DNA of 64,000 nucleotides from Acinetobacter amyesii (GCF_002018365.1 NZ_MVKX01000012.1:53503-117502), one strand, 5' to 3'; positions 9,474-18,371 are shown, counted from the stretch's first letter. Numbers and translations: made by a program. Notes: a model not told the origin generated them from the letters alone.

Positions 9474-10826
9474 ATGTCTGTTGATGTACGAATGAGTTCT
9501 CGGACTAATTCGTCTGCTCAGGAAGTTCGTAAAAATCATACTCATACTTTGAAACTTTCTGAGTGTGATCTTGCCAATCGTGCCGAGATTGAACAAGCCA
9601 TTGCAGATCCTTTTGCACGTATTCCTACGCAGTTTAGAAACTATTTTCTACAACATCAGTATGCCCATCAGTTACCTTATTTACGTCAAGTGAATTACAT
9701 GGCGCAGATTACGTTTCTTCTTTATTTCTTTGCTGACATTTTTATTATCCCAGACATGTTCTTTTGGTCAGGTCTTTCTCGAGTGGCCATGATTATTGCT
9801 GCCCTATTGGTCAGCTTTTATCTGTTTAAATACAAAAAAGATATTCGTGTGCTCGACATGATCTTACCGATTGGTACTGTCTGTAGCACCGCGATTTGGA
9901 TTGGCTTATTACTGGCTTCAAATAGCCCAATGGTCTCGTCCTATATCTATGGTGCAGCGATCTTTATCTTGATTGCCAATGTCTGCGTACAAACACAATT
10001 TAAGCCAGCCTTGTATTGTTCAGGCCTCATTTCGCTATTGGTCTATTTTGCGGTGAGTCAGCTTTTATCATGGCAAGAAGCACTGATTTTTGTGGTGGTG
10101 TCTATTCCTGTTTGGATGATCAGCCTGCATATGAGTTGGAACAATACACTCAATGCACGTCGTCATTTTTTACGTACCCTGCTTGACGACTGGAATATGC
10201 ATACACTGAAAAATCTTGCGCATACAGATGAGCTCACCCAGTTATATAACCGTCGTCAGTTTGTTCAGTTGGCTGAGCATCGCATCCATGAATGGCCAAC
10301 GCCTGCAAGTACTTGCTTATTGATGTTTGATGTCGATCATTTTAAACATATTAATGATAATTACGGACATGATGTTGGTGATCAAGTATTGCAATGTATC
10401 GCTGAAACCACCCGCAAAGAAATGCGCCAAAAAGATGTCTTGGCTCGTTTTGGTGGTGAAGAATTTATTGTGCTTCTATCTGAAACGCAAATACAGGATG
10501 CAATGTTGATCGCGGAACGTATTCGTTTAACGCTTCAAAATCAATCTTTGCTGAATGTCGCAAATCACCCGATCCAATTTACCGTTTCCATTGGTGTTTC
10601 ACAGCTTAAATCACATAAACAAAATTTAACTGAACTGATTAAGCAAGCGGATATTGCGCTGTATCAGGCAAAAGAAAATGGCCGTAACCGTGTAGAGCGC
10701 TATGATTCAAGCATGAAACCGGAACGTAAATCGACAAAGTCATGGCAAAGCTTTACCCATAAAGCAAAGCCCAAAGCTGAACCGAATAATGAAAGCGATA
10801 GTAGTTGGTCAATTGTTTATAAATAG
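9474..10826 (+). CDS. Membrane diguanylate cyclase (GGDEF), second of a tandem pair
   Basis: This 450-aa paralogue of the preceding gene is extended at both ends. It has a polar N-terminal ~50 residues, five to six membrane helices at about 70-230, a GGDEF domain, and a basic/Ser-rich C-terminal tail of about 45 residues that the first copy lacks. The active site GGEEF is at 327-331 with inhibitory site RQKD at 318-321. The shared juxtamembrane phrase (PFARIPTQFRNYF here, FIRVPAQFRQEFF in the first copy) marks a duplication. GGAGAAGGG precedes the ATG. It is followed by a strong terminator. Confidence 0.9.
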   Translation: MSVDVRMSSRTNSSAQEVRKNHTHTLKLSECDLANRAEIEQAIADPFARIPTQFRNYFLQHQYAHQLPYLRQVNYMAQITFLLYFFADIFIIPDMFFWSGLSRVAMIIAALLVSFYLFKYKKDIRVLDMILPIGTVCSTAIWIGLLLASNSPMVSSYIYGAAIFILIANVCVQTQFKPALYCSGLISLLVYFAVSQLLSWQEALIFVVVSIPVWMISLHMSWNNTLNARRHFLRTLLDDWNMHTLKNLAHTDELTQLYNRRQFVQLAEHRIHEWPTPASTCLLMFDVDHFKHINDNYGHDVGDQVLQCIAETTRKEMRQKDVLARFGGEEFIVLLSETQIQDAMLIAERIRLTLQNQSLLNVANHPIQFTVSIGVSQLKSHKQNLTELIKQADIALYQAKENGRNRVERYDSSMKPERKSTKSWQSFTHKAKPKAEPNNESDSSWSIVYK

Positions 10827-10840
10827 AATGTTGAAATAGA

Positions 10841-10864
10841 AAAAAGGACGCCGAGGCGTCTTTT
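10841..10864. terminator. Bidirectional rho-independent terminator after the GGDEF pair
   Basis: Stem GACGCC with loop GA and stem GGCGTC, flanked by A5 on the left and T4 on the right. It lies between the convergent ends of the second GGDEF gene and the Mrr-type gene. A near-copy lies at 11852-11883. Confidence 0.8.
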
Positions 10865-10872
10865 AAGTTTAT

Positions 10873-11808
10873 TTAAAAACTATCTTCATCAAAACGGTCT
10901 TGATCTATTTTATAAATATGGAAACTTCTTTCAATTTGAATACCCAAGCCAAATTCAATCATGAGAGATGTAAGCTTGTCTCCATCAATTAAAACAATGC
11001 CTGATTTCTTTGCTGACTCAATTGCTTCTTTACTAAAACAAGAAGTAGTAATAAATACGCCCTTTTTCGCCACTTGATCAGCCAAAGCTCCCTTAAACTG
11101 TTGAATGTCAGGGCGCCCCACCGTATTTTCCCAACGTTTAGCTTGAATATATATTTTATCTAAACCTAAACGATCTTCACTGATAATACCGTCAATGCCG
11201 CCATCACTGGTTTTACCTATTGCTTGGGCTGCGTCTTGATGTGAACCGCCATAACCCATTATTACCAACAAATCGACAACTAATTGCTCAAAGAATTTGG
11301 GTGAATTACTTTTAATTTTATTTAATAGCTCATCTTTAATTGTTTGATTAAGCTCCTTTGATGATTGTTCGATTATTTCTGCAGGCGTTAAATGTTCTGT
11401 TTGAATAGATGTAGCATGCTCTTCTATTAGAACTAGATTTTGAATATTTTTATTATGGTTAGAACCAATTTTATAATCAGAAAACCCTTCAAACTGCATC
11501 AAATACTGATTAGTTATATTGGATAAGCTGGACAAATCAATAGACCAACCTAAAGTACTTAATTCGCAAAGACCACGTGATGGTTGTTGTATCAAACCTG
11601 CTTTAACCAAATATGTTTTCGCCCAGCCAACACGATCATAAAATACTGTTTTTGTACCACTAGATAGCCTTAAATTTAAATCAGCTTCAGATAACCCAGA
11701 TCTTTCAGCTAAAATTTTTGTGGCAGAACTTAATTTTATTGCCTCTTTTTGTTCTGCTAAAAGTTTCATTAATGGAAGCATCAACTGATCGTATGTAGGC
11801 AATGACAT
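10873..11808 (-). CDS. Mrr-type restriction endonuclease
   Basis: This 311-aa protein is organised like E. coli Mrr, which cleaves methylated DNA. The N-terminal winged-helix Mrr_N domain (about 1-95) includes GWAKTYLVKAGLI. The C-terminal PD-(D/E)xK-like nuclease domain has Glu174, Asp206 in DGGIDGII and the Q-A-K motif Q222/K224 in IYIQAKRW. No methyltransferase or specificity subunit is adjacent, consistent with a stand-alone type IV system. The gene is more AT-rich than its neighbours and sits between two near-identical terminators, suggesting later insertion. Confidence 0.88.
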   Translation of the reverse strand: MSLPTYDQLMLPLMKLLAEQKEAIKLSSATKILAERSGLSEADLNLRLSSGTKTVFYDRVGWAKTYLVKAGLIQQPSRGLCELSTLGWSIDLSSLSNITNQYLMQFEGFSDYKIGSNHNKNIQNLVLIEEHATSIQTEHLTPAEIIEQSSKELNQTIKDELLNKIKSNSPKFFEQLVVDLLVIMGYGGSHQDAAQAIGKTSDGGIDGIISEDRLGLDKIYIQAKRWENTVGRPDIQQFKGALADQVAKKGVFITTSCFSKEAIESAKKSGIVLIDGDKLTSLMIEFGLGIQIERSFHIYKIDQDRFDEDSF

Positions 11809-11851
11809 TTAACTTGCTCTTTTTAAAATAGTATTTTTCATAATTATAAAC

Positions 11852-11883
11852 AAAAAAAAGGACGCTGAAGCGTCCTTTTTTTT
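11852..11883 (-). terminator. Terminator downstream of guaA
   Basis: Stem GGACGCT with loop GA and stem AGCGTCC, flanked by eight A and eight T, so it can work on both strands. It lies 150 nt after the guaA stop and 44 nt before the Mrr start. Confidence 0.85.
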
Positions 11884-11910
11884 ATTAGAAATATTTAGGT
11901 TTCCCTAAAT

Positions 11911-12034
11911 AGCCGCAGGCATAGCCTTTGCCGTAATTTAGGCAAGAAACGTTGTTTCTTGAAATCCAAAACTGCCGCGAGCATAGCTCTTGGCGTAAAA
12001 CTGGCACGAAGCAGTGCTTCGTGAAACCCCAGTT
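11911..12034 (-). repeat. Two tandem 62-bp structured repeats in the guaA 3' UTR
   Basis: Unit 1 (11911-11972) and unit 2 (11973-12034) align without gaps and match at about two thirds of positions. Each holds two hairpins: AGGC-ATA-GCCT and CAAGAAAC-GTT-GTTTCTTG in unit 1, GAGC-ATA-GCTC and CACGAAGC-AGT-GCTTCGTG in unit 2. Stem differences are compensatory. The array abuts the guaA stop codon and precedes the terminator. Confidence 0.7.
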
Positions 12035-13603
12035 TTACTCCCACTCAATCGTAGCAGGTGGTTTAGACGATACGTCATAAACAACACGAGAAACTTCAGC
12101 AATCTCGTTCATGATACGTGTAGAAATCTTGTCTACAAGATCATAAGGAAGGTGTGCAAAACGTGCAGTCATAAAGTCCACAGTTTCTACAGCACGAAGC
12201 GCGATTACCCATGCATAACGGCGACCATCACCTACGACACCCACAGATTTCACAGGTTGGAATACAGCAAATGCTTGCGCAGTTTTGTCATACCAGCCGC
12301 TTGCGCGAAGTTCTTGCATGAAGATGTCATCTGCTAGACGAAGGATGTCAGCATATTCTTTTTTCACTTCACCAAGGATACGTACACCTAGACCTGGGCC
12401 TGGGAATGGATGACGGTAAAGCATTTCAAATGGAAGACCAAGTGTTGTACCTAAACGGCGTACTTCGTCTTTGAACAAATCACGGATTGGCTCAACCAAT
12501 TCGAATGCTAAATCGTCTGGTAAACCACCCACGTTGTGATGTGATTTAATCACGTGTGCTTTACCTTGTTTGCTTGCCGCAGATTCAATTACGTCTGGGT
12601 AAATAGTACCTTGAGCAAGGAAGTTCACACCGTCAAGCTTACGTGCTTCTTCAGCAAAAACTTCAATGAATTCACGACCGATGATTTTACGTTTTTTCTC
12701 TGGATCAACTTCACCAGCAAGCGCTGTTAAGAAGCGATTTTCAGCGTCGGCACGAATCACGCGAATACCCATGTTTTTCGCAAACATGTCCATCACTTGC
12801 TCGCCTTCGTTCAAACGAAGTAAACCGTTATCTACAAATACACATGTCAATTGGTCGCCAATCGCACGGTGTAAAAGTGCAGCTACAACAGATGAATCTA
12901 CGCCACCTGAAAGACCCAATAGAACTTTTTGATCACCAATTTGCTCACGCAGTTGTTCTACGCGAAGATCGATAATGTTTTCTGAGTTCCACAAGTTACG
13001 GCAACCACATACGCCATGTACGAAGTTAGACAATAACTCAGCACCTTTCGCAGTGTGTGTCACTTCTGGGTGGAATTGGATACCGTAGAAACGACGTTTT
13101 TCATCAGAAACCATCGCCACTGGGCAGCTTGGTGTGCTTGCAGTGATTTGGAAACCTTCAGGAATTTGAGTCACTTTATCGCCATGACTCATCCATACTT
13201 TTAATTGGTCTTTGGTATCTTCAAGATCACCAATTAAAGCATCACGGACTTTAATATCAACTTCTGCATAACCAAATTCATGCACAGTACCTGGCTCAAC
13301 TTTACCGCCAAGCTGTTCTGACATGGTTTGTAGACCATAGCAAATACCTAAAACAGGTACACCAAGTTCAAATACAACTTGTGGTGCGCGCGGACTACCT
13401 TCTTCATGAACACTTTCTGGACCACCTGAAAGAATGATCCCGTTTGGGTTAAATGCACGAATGTCTTCTTCAGACATATCAAATGCGTACATTTCTGAAT
13501 AAACACCAGCTTCACGTACACGACGTGCAATAAGCTGACTATATTGAGAACCGAAATCCAAAATCAGGATACGGTCTTCAGTAATTTGGGTATTGGTAGT
13601 CAT
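12035..13603 (-). CDS. guaA: GMP synthase (glutamine-hydrolysing)
   Basis: GuaA converts XMP to GMP using glutamine and ATP. I choose the ATG at 13603 (522 aa, close to E. coli's 525); a TTG three codons upstream is also in frame. The class-I glutamine amidotransferase domain has nucleophile Cys88 in GICYGLQ and HPE in FHPEVTHT. The ATP-pyrophosphatase domain carries the PP-loop SGGVDSS, and the C-terminal dimerisation domain ends in PPATIEWE, as in other GuaA proteins. It appears to be transcribed alone; guaB is not adjacent. Its 3' UTR contains the tandem hairpin repeats. Confidence 0.97.
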   Translation of the reverse strand: MTTNTQITEDRILILDFGSQYSQLIARRVREAGVYSEMYAFDMSEEDIRAFNPNGIILSGGPESVHEEGSPRAPQVVFELGVPVLGICYGLQTMSEQLGGKVEPGTVHEFGYAEVDIKVRDALIGDLEDTKDQLKVWMSHGDKVTQIPEGFQITASTPSCPVAMVSDEKRRFYGIQFHPEVTHTAKGAELLSNFVHGVCGCRNLWNSENIIDLRVEQLREQIGDQKVLLGLSGGVDSSVVAALLHRAIGDQLTCVFVDNGLLRLNEGEQVMDMFAKNMGIRVIRADAENRFLTALAGEVDPEKKRKIIGREFIEVFAEEARKLDGVNFLAQGTIYPDVIESAASKQGKAHVIKSHHNVGGLPDDLAFELVEPIRDLFKDEVRRLGTTLGLPFEMLYRHPFPGPGLGVRILGEVKKEYADILRLADDIFMQELRASGWYDKTAQAFAVFQPVKSVGVVGDGRRYAWVIALRAVETVDFMTARFAHLPYDLVDKISTRIMNEIAEVSRVVYDVSSKPPATIEWE

Positions 13604-13765
13604 GGCAAACAACTATGCAGGCAACGAATATAAGCGCCGTATTCTAACATTTTTCTTGGACTTTCGCACACTATTCGGACAGGGGCAAAAACCGCAAGCC
13701 AAATGATGTTTTTTACAACACATTTCAGGGCTTTATTGATTTGCTTTAAATCAGCGATAGACATG

Positions 13766-13789
13766 AAAAAAGCGGCTGAACGACGCTTT
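13766..13789 (-). terminator. Putative terminator after the DoxX gene
   Basis: On the minus strand stem AAAGCG, a 9-nt loop and stem CGCTTT run into T residues, about 27 nt after the DoxX stop. Confidence 0.55.
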
Positions 13790-13815
13790 GATGGATGCTC
13801 GGACTCATGATCATT

Positions 13816-14238
13816 TTATTTTGATTTTTCAATCCAATGATCAAAACTGAATTTACCAGCACCATGCAGCATGAGAAATAATAAGCCGCCAGACATCGCC
13901 AAGTTTTTCATAAAGTTAATGCCATCTTCTGCACCGCCATGGAATAAAAATGCAGTGATTAAACTAAATACGGTTAGACCCAGTGCCGCAAAACGCGCTT
14001 GAAAACCAAACAATAAAGCTAAGCCACCACCCAACTCGACTAAAATGGTGATCGGAAGTAGCCCTGCCGGCACACCCATTGACTCCATATAACCTGCGGT
14101 TGCAGTGTAAGCGGTAATTTTCCCCCAACCTGCCACAATAAAAATATAAGCCATCAAAATACGTGCAACCAGACTGATTACTGCATTGATTTGAGGCTGT
14201 TGACTCAGATTTTTCACCACTAGATTTGGATTAAACAT
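13816..14238 (-). CDS. DoxX family membrane protein
   Basis: This 140-aa integral membrane protein has four predicted helices. The DoxX signature appears as RILMAYIFIVAGWGKI near residue 30, then GLLPITILVELGGGLALLFGFQAR, and the C-terminal NFMKNLAMSGGLLFLMLHGAGKFSFD. Family members are linked to quinone- or thiol-redox functions; the precise reaction is not established. AGGTTTCAGT precedes the ATG. It is divergent from the DedA gene, with 194 bp between their starts. Confidence 0.85.
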   Translation of the reverse strand: MFNPNLVVKNLSQQPQINAVISLVARILMAYIFIVAGWGKITAYTATAGYMESMGVPAGLLPITILVELGGGLALLFGFQARFAALGLTVFSLITAFLFHGGAEDGINFMKNLAMSGGLLFLMLHGAGKFSFDHWIEKSK

Positions 14239-14432
14239 ACTGAAACCTATTTTTAATACTGTTCAAAAGATGTGCTTAGATTAGGTCGTTTCTTATTCTC
14301 TTTAAATATGCTTTTATGATAATCATCATTCCATATATAGAACGATTTTACTGATAATTAATTACGTTTTAATACTGACTTTGCTGCCCCAGACTGATAG
14401 CATCAGACCACTATTTTACGCATATAAGCCCC

Positions 14433-15059
14433 ATGGAACTGATTGATTTTATACTACATGTTGATGACCATTTACTCGAGTTCATTACCAATTATGGCGT
14501 ATGGATTTATGCAATTCTGTTCCTGATTATTTTTGTTGAAACCGGTTTAGTGGTCATGCCCTTTTTACCGGGTGACAGTCTTCTGTTTGCAGCAGGCGCG
14601 CTCGCTGCGTCAACAGGTGCCATGGATCCATGGGTTTTGGTGATTTTGCTGTTTATCGCTGCGGTCTTGGGCGACACGCTGAACTACCATATTGGTAAAT
14701 ATATTGGCCCACGTGTCTTTGAAATTGAATCACGCTTCATTAACCGCCAACATTTGGTCAATACGCAAAAATTCTTTGAAAAACACGGTGGTAAAACCAT
14801 TATTTTTGCCCGCTTTATTCCTTTTGCACGAACCTTCGCGCCTTTTGTGGCAGGTGCAGGCAGCATGAACTACAAGTACTTCCTGACTTTTAACATGATT
14901 GGTGCGATTTGTTGGGTCGGTTCATTTATCACTTTGGGCTATTTATTTGGCAATATGCCCATCGTGAAAGATAACTTCACCCATCTGATCTTCGGCATTA
15001 TTATTATTAGTGTTTTACCAGGTGTAATTGGTTTTATTCGAGCAAAATTAAAGAAATAA
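14433..15059 (+). CDS. DedA family membrane protein (VTT domain)
   Basis: This 208-aa inner-membrane protein has the DedA/VTT fold. Conserved motifs are the acidic-glycine segment ETGLVVMPFLPGDSLLF with the re-entrant loop, GDTLNYHIGKYIG, and ARFIPFARTFAPFVAGAGSM carrying the two essential arginines. Some DedA proteins (UptA/PopT type) recycle undecaprenyl phosphate and others affect proton-motive force and polymyxin resistance. Lipid-carrier recycling would serve the polysaccharide locus at 42.8-64 kb, but the subgroup cannot be set from sequence alone. Length and motifs are typical. Confidence 0.9.
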   Translation: MELIDFILHVDDHLLEFITNYGVWIYAILFLIIFVETGLVVMPFLPGDSLLFAAGALAASTGAMDPWVLVILLFIAAVLGDTLNYHIGKYIGPRVFEIESRFINRQHLVNTQKFFEKHGGKTIIFARFIPFARTFAPFVAGAGSMNYKYFLTFNMIGAICWVGSFITLGYLFGNMPIVKDNFTHLIFGIIIISVLPGVIGFIRAKLKK

Positions 15060-15078
15060 ACTGATGTGGTGAACGCCT

Positions 15079-15672
15079 TTAAGCAAAAAAGCGCAAAACC
15101 ACGGGAAACATACATAAAATCAGCATCAGGGCCGATCCTTTATACAGAAGATCGGCCTTAATTTTTTGGGTCTTACCCGCCAAAATCGTCCGTCCAAATG
15201 CCATCCAAAACAATGCAACCGGCAGCAAAACCACACTAAATACAGCAAAAACCAAAATAAAATTTAATGGGCTTGCCCAAGTTTCTATCGGGAAAATACC
15301 TGCAGCAAAAAGCAAGGCTTTCGGATTTTTTAATGAGGAAATGAATAATTCACGTGGTTGAATTGAAGGATGTTTTTGATTGTACTGGTGTAAATGCGTC
15401 GATTTCCACAAATGAAAAGCCAACCATAAAACATAGGCAATACTGAGAAAATGCAGTAAGTGAATTAAATTCGGCCACACTGGAGCGCTTAAATGAATAA
15501 TCAACGCCCACAAATTTATGGCATAGAAATAGCCCAATAATTCTGCAGGAATCAGCATGCACGTCTTTGCAATGCCTTGTTGATGTGCAGAGCTTGCCAT
15601 TAGTGCATTGCTAGGTCCCGGCGTCATCATCACCGCAATCATTGCCAATACAAAAAGCCAACTCTCAATCAT
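15079..15672 (-). CDS. LysE/RhtB-type exporter
   Basis: This 197-aa membrane protein has about six helices and the family's N-terminal MTPGPSNALMASSA motif (P-G-P in the first helix). It also has SLKNPKALLFAAGIFPI in the middle, where the family conserves an N-P-K near helix 4. Members export amino acids or small metabolites. Here the substrate is unknown. It stands alone and converges with the DedA gene 19 bp away. Confidence 0.82.
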   Translation of the reverse strand: MIESWLFVLAMIAVMMTPGPSNALMASSAHQQGIAKTCMLIPAELLGYFYAINLWALIIHLSAPVWPNLIHLLHFLSIAYVLWLAFHLWKSTHLHQYNQKHPSIQPRELFISSLKNPKALLFAAGIFPIETWASPLNFILVFAVFSVVLLPVALFWMAFGRTILAGKTQKIKADLLYKGSALMLILCMFPVVLRFFA

Positions 15673-15979
15673 AAATACTCAGACAATGTTTCAAAGCGCA
15701 CACCTTAGCCGAAATGAATTTAAAAAAACAAGTACGCGCTAGGTCAGTTTTATCCTTGTACAAGTCAATGCACTCACGCTGAATGTTCAAGACCAGAAGG
15801 AAGTATTAAAATTTACGAATGATATTTAATTTAATTTTTTCATAGATTTAAATATTTTATTGGCTCTAAATAGTGCAGTTTATTTGGCTCAAAAAAAATG
15901 CCAGTAGACGCCTCCCCTACTGACAAATTTTATTACACTTTTCTCATAGCACAGGCCTGAGCCCCTGCTCATGATCCGC
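15673..15979. other. Intergenic region between LysE-type gene and lipoprotein
   Basis: Both flanking genes are on the minus strand. The region contains the lipoprotein terminator (15891-15922) and an AT-rich stretch that should carry the exporter promoter. No ORF with a ribosome-binding site is visible. Confidence 0.45.
15891..15922 (-). terminator. Terminator of the lipoprotein/ParA unit
   Basis: Minus-strand stem CAGTAG, 9-nt loop, stem CTACTG, followed after GCA by eight T residues; 58 nt after the lipoprotein stop. Confidence 0.7.
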
Positions 15980-16384
15980 TTATGATTTTGCTGCGGTAGC
16001 CGAATTTGCGCGAACGATAATCGGACAACCTTTAAATTTTGCTGCCTGTACGATCGCTTCTTGCTCACCTAAAACGCGTGAAAGTTCGGTACGTTTAGTA
16101 TTTGAAGATTGTCCCATATTGACCGAAATACTCGGACCAATGCCCCAACCTCCACGGCTGCCCCAGCCACCACCAAGGCCGACACCCACACCAACGCCTG
16201 TACGCTTCGGTGTTTCTACACCATTTTGAATATAGTCGTGGATTCGGTTGTATTCGCTTTGCAATTGTTGGCAACTCAAAGACTGATACTGTGTAGGTGA
16301 AACATAGCTTGGTTTAGGCGTACTTGCACATGCACCCAATACAACAGCAGTGAAAGCAACTAGACCACATTTAAGTGCATTCAT
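15980..16384 (-). CDS. Small lipoprotein with Gly/Val-rich centre
   Basis: The start at 16384 (134 aa) is chosen because it gives a compact lipoprotein signal; the alternative start 11 codons upstream runs into the ParA gene. Residues 1-18 form a signal peptide with lipobox LGAC and lipidated Cys19. The centre holds CQQLQSEYNRIHDYI followed by a Gly-rich stretch (GVGVGVGLGGGWG) that may span or contact membrane. The end contains EQEAIVQAAKFKGCP. Ala-Ser at +2/+3 suggests outer-membrane sorting by Lol. The function is unknown. Confidence 0.8.
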   Translation of the reverse strand: MNALKCGLVAFTAVVLGACASTPKPSYVSPTQYQSLSCQQLQSEYNRIHDYIQNGVETPKRTGVGVGVGLGGGWGSRGGWGIGPSISVNMGQSSNTKRTELSRVLGEQEAIVQAAKFKGCPIIVRANSATAAKS

Positions 16385-16397
16385 ACTTTTCTCGATA

Positions 16398-17234
16398 CTA
16401 CTTTTGCTCAATTTCATTGAACAATGATTGATAGGCTTGCGTCAATTTATGATCTGCAGCCAAATGGATTAAAGGTTGATTTTTATGATGAGATTCTTTC
16501 ATCAGCACCGAAGGCGGTAACATGCTGTCCAATACAGGAAGACCTTCATCTTTGAGTTGTTGTACAACTTCGCGCGGCAACTTCGCCTGTGCCTGAAATT
16601 GATTGACCACAATGCCTTCAATTTCCAAATGATCATTATGATCATCCTGCGTTTCTAACACATTTTCGATCAGGGTCTGTAAGGCACGTTTTGAAAATAC
16701 ATCGCAGTCAAATGGAATCAGCACGCGATCTGCTGCAATCAGCGCAGATAAAGTAAAAAAGTTAAAGGCCGGCGGTGTATCAATAAACACTCGATCATAT
16801 TGACCACTCATCTGCTGCAAAGCATCGCGGAGTTTGTAAATTTTATGCTTAGATTCTAAGGCATGTGCCAACGCGCCCAAATTTGGACTGGCAGGAATCA
16901 CATCTAAACGTGGATAAGGCGATGCATGCAGATAGCTTTCCAAACCTTTGGCACGACCTTTCAAAATCGAACCGATGGCATTTCCCAACAAACCTTTACT
17001 TTGTTGTGTCCCCAAGACTTCTTCAAAATAATTTTCAATATTGGGTTCAAGTGCAGGCTTATCTGCCGAATACGTCGCATCATCCCCCAACAAATATTGA
17101 CTTGAATTGGCTTGAGGGTCGAGGTCAATCACCAAAGTTTTTAAACCTTGGTGAGCGCTTATCGCAGCTAAATTGACCGTAATACTCGATTTCCCCACAC
17201 CACCTTTTTGGTTAAATACCACACGCGTACGCAT
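16398..17234 (-). CDS. ParA/MinD-like ATPase (orphan)
   Basis: This 278-aa Walker-type ATPase has a deviant Walker A KGGVGKSS at residues 10-17 with the signature lysine, a switch I DLDPQANSS, and Walker B-like VFIDTPPAF. These define the ParA family, which positions plasmids, chromosomes or protein clusters. No parB or parS-like repeats are adjacent, and the downstream partner is a lipoprotein gene 13 bp away. It may therefore position something other than DNA, or use a distant ParB. AGAGGG precedes the ATG. Confidence 0.88.
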   Translation of the reverse strand: MRTRVVFNQKGGVGKSSITVNLAAISAHQGLKTLVIDLDPQANSSQYLLGDDATYSADKPALEPNIENYFEEVLGTQQSKGLLGNAIGSILKGRAKGLESYLHASPYPRLDVIPASPNLGALAHALESKHKIYKLRDALQQMSGQYDRVFIDTPPAFNFFTLSALIAADRVLIPFDCDVFSKRALQTLIENVLETQDDHNDHLEIEGIVVNQFQAQAKLPREVVQQLKDEGLPVLDSMLPPSVLMKESHHKNQPLIHLAADHKLTQAYQSLFNEIEQK

Positions 17235-17297
17235 TCAAAACCCTCTAATCTTTGTTTTTCTACTCAAGCCTTGAAATCGGCCATGTGGATAAGCCAT

Positions 17298-17690
17298 TTA
17301 TCCAAAAACTGGTTTGATTATAACCAATGTAATGATGAAAATAAGTGCAACAGCTGCAATAAATAAGCCCGCACGGCGCTGAACCAATAAAACAGTGTCA
17401 TCTTTTTTATACGCTTTAGATAAAGAAGACAGCAGCGCTAGAAATAGTACAACTTTGGCATAGAACCATGGCTGCACATCAAAGTTCTTCATAAACAATA
17501 AGATAATTCCCGTTACGGCAATTAATGTCATTGAGCCATGTTGCATAGCGACAAAAAACTTCCGCCCTGCCGGATTGGGTAAATTGCCCTGCGTCCCTTT
17601 AAACAGCGTAAAAGCACGAATGAAAATGGCAGCGCAGCCTAAAGCCACGCCACACATATGAATAATTTTAATGATTAATTGCGTTTCCAT
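17298..17690 (-). CDS. SirB-like four-helix membrane protein
   Basis: This 130-aa protein has four predicted membrane helices (about 5-25, 48-65, 75-92, 103-127). The opening helix with IIHMCGVALG, then RAF, AMQHG and the RR-containing loop VLLVQRRAG, fits the SirB2/YchQ family, named for a link to Salmonella invasion gene expression but with no defined biochemical role. AAGGTGA precedes the ATG. It lies 8 bp after bolA on the same strand, so the two are probably co-transcribed. Confidence 0.65.
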   Translation of the reverse strand: METQLIIKIIHMCGVALGCAAIFIRAFTLFKGTQGNLPNPAGRKFFVAMQHGSMTLIAVTGIILLFMKNFDVQPWFYAKVVLFLALLSSLSKAYKKDDTVLLVQRRAGLFIAAVALIFIITLVIIKPVFG

Positions 17691-17698
17691 GGCTCACC

Positions 17699-18010
17699 TT
17701 AAGATGACTTTGGTGCATGCGCACATTCAGGGCTAGTGGTGTCTTGACCTTTCCATTCTTCGGGTAAAAACGCATGAATAGCCAAGGCATGAATTTGCCC
17801 CGGACTAAGTAAATCACCGGCTGCGGCATAGACTTTTTGATGACGTTGCACCAAACGTAAGCCTGCAAAAGCCTCACTCACGATCACTGCTTTAAAATGC
17901 GACTCTTTACCTGGGAAATAACCACCATGACCTGCGGACTCATTCACCACTTCAAGATGTGTAGGCGCTAATGTCTGTAGACGCTCAATTAATTGCTGTT
18001 CTAAACTCAA
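17699..18010 (-). CDS. bolA: BolA family protein
   Basis: This 103-aa protein matches BolA along its length (E. coli BolA is 105 aa). It has the class II KH-like fold signature HFKAVIVSEAFAGLRLVQRHQKVYAAAGDLL and the conserved HALAIHAFLPEEW. BolA proteins pair with monothiol glutaredoxins to carry Fe-S clusters and affect cell shape and stress genes. The start is a TTG at 18010 with GGGAG well placed. The C-terminal tail TSPECAHAPKSS is variable in the family. Confidence 0.88.
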   Translation of the reverse strand: MSLEQQLIERLQTLAPTHLEVVNESAGHGGYFPGKESHFKAVIVSEAFAGLRLVQRHQKVYAAAGDLLSPGQIHALAIHAFLPEEWKGQDTTSPECAHAPKSS

Positions 18011-18213
18011 AACGGCTCTCCCAAATTAAAAAAAGGTTCAACTGGTCTTAGTATAGCCTGTATTTGTTCAAGTTCTTGTGTCGCAAAGTTGCTGAAACCG
18101 CCTGAATTGCATGATTTCATCAAAAGGGAAGCCTTGGACCTGCAAAAATCTTCCGAATTTCAAACAAATTGTTTTTATTTTATGCAAACGATGCACAGAT
18201 TTTCATAAAGTTA

Positions 18214-18241
18214 TTGACCTGAAAAATCCTTAATGTATTAT
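18214..18241 (+). promoter_or_regulatory. Promoter of the tRNA-Gly cluster
   Basis: TTGACC (18214-18219), 16-bp spacer, TATTAT (18236-18241). The likely start at about 18248 is only a few bases before the first tRNA. Confidence 0.65.
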
Positions 18242-18251
18242 ACGTGGCTAT

Positions 18252-18324
18252 GCGGGAATAGCTCAGTTGGTAGAGCATAACCTTGCCAAGGTTGGGGTCG
18301 GGAGTTCGAGTCTCCTTTCCCGCT
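18252..18324 (+). tRNA. tRNA-Gly (GCC), copy 1
   Basis: The 73-nt cloverleaf has acceptor stem GCGGGAA/TTCCCGC, D-arm GCTC..GAGC, anticodon loop TTGCCAA with anticodon GCC, T-loop TTCGAGT and discriminator T. Unlike copies 2 and 3 the next bases are CAA, so the CCA end is not encoded and must be added after transcription. Confidence 0.97.
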
Positions 18325-18371
18325 CAAAATTTTTTCATTCGGTTTTTTATTTAAAAAATTGGATAGACTCC

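Noticed and set aside
10873..11808. Complete restriction-modification system
   Set aside because: Only the Mrr-type nuclease is present; no methyltransferase or specificity gene is adjacent.
12014..12337. Plus-strand ORF opposite the guaA 3' end
   Set aside because: It lies antisense to the well-supported guaA coding frame and has no protein features of its own.
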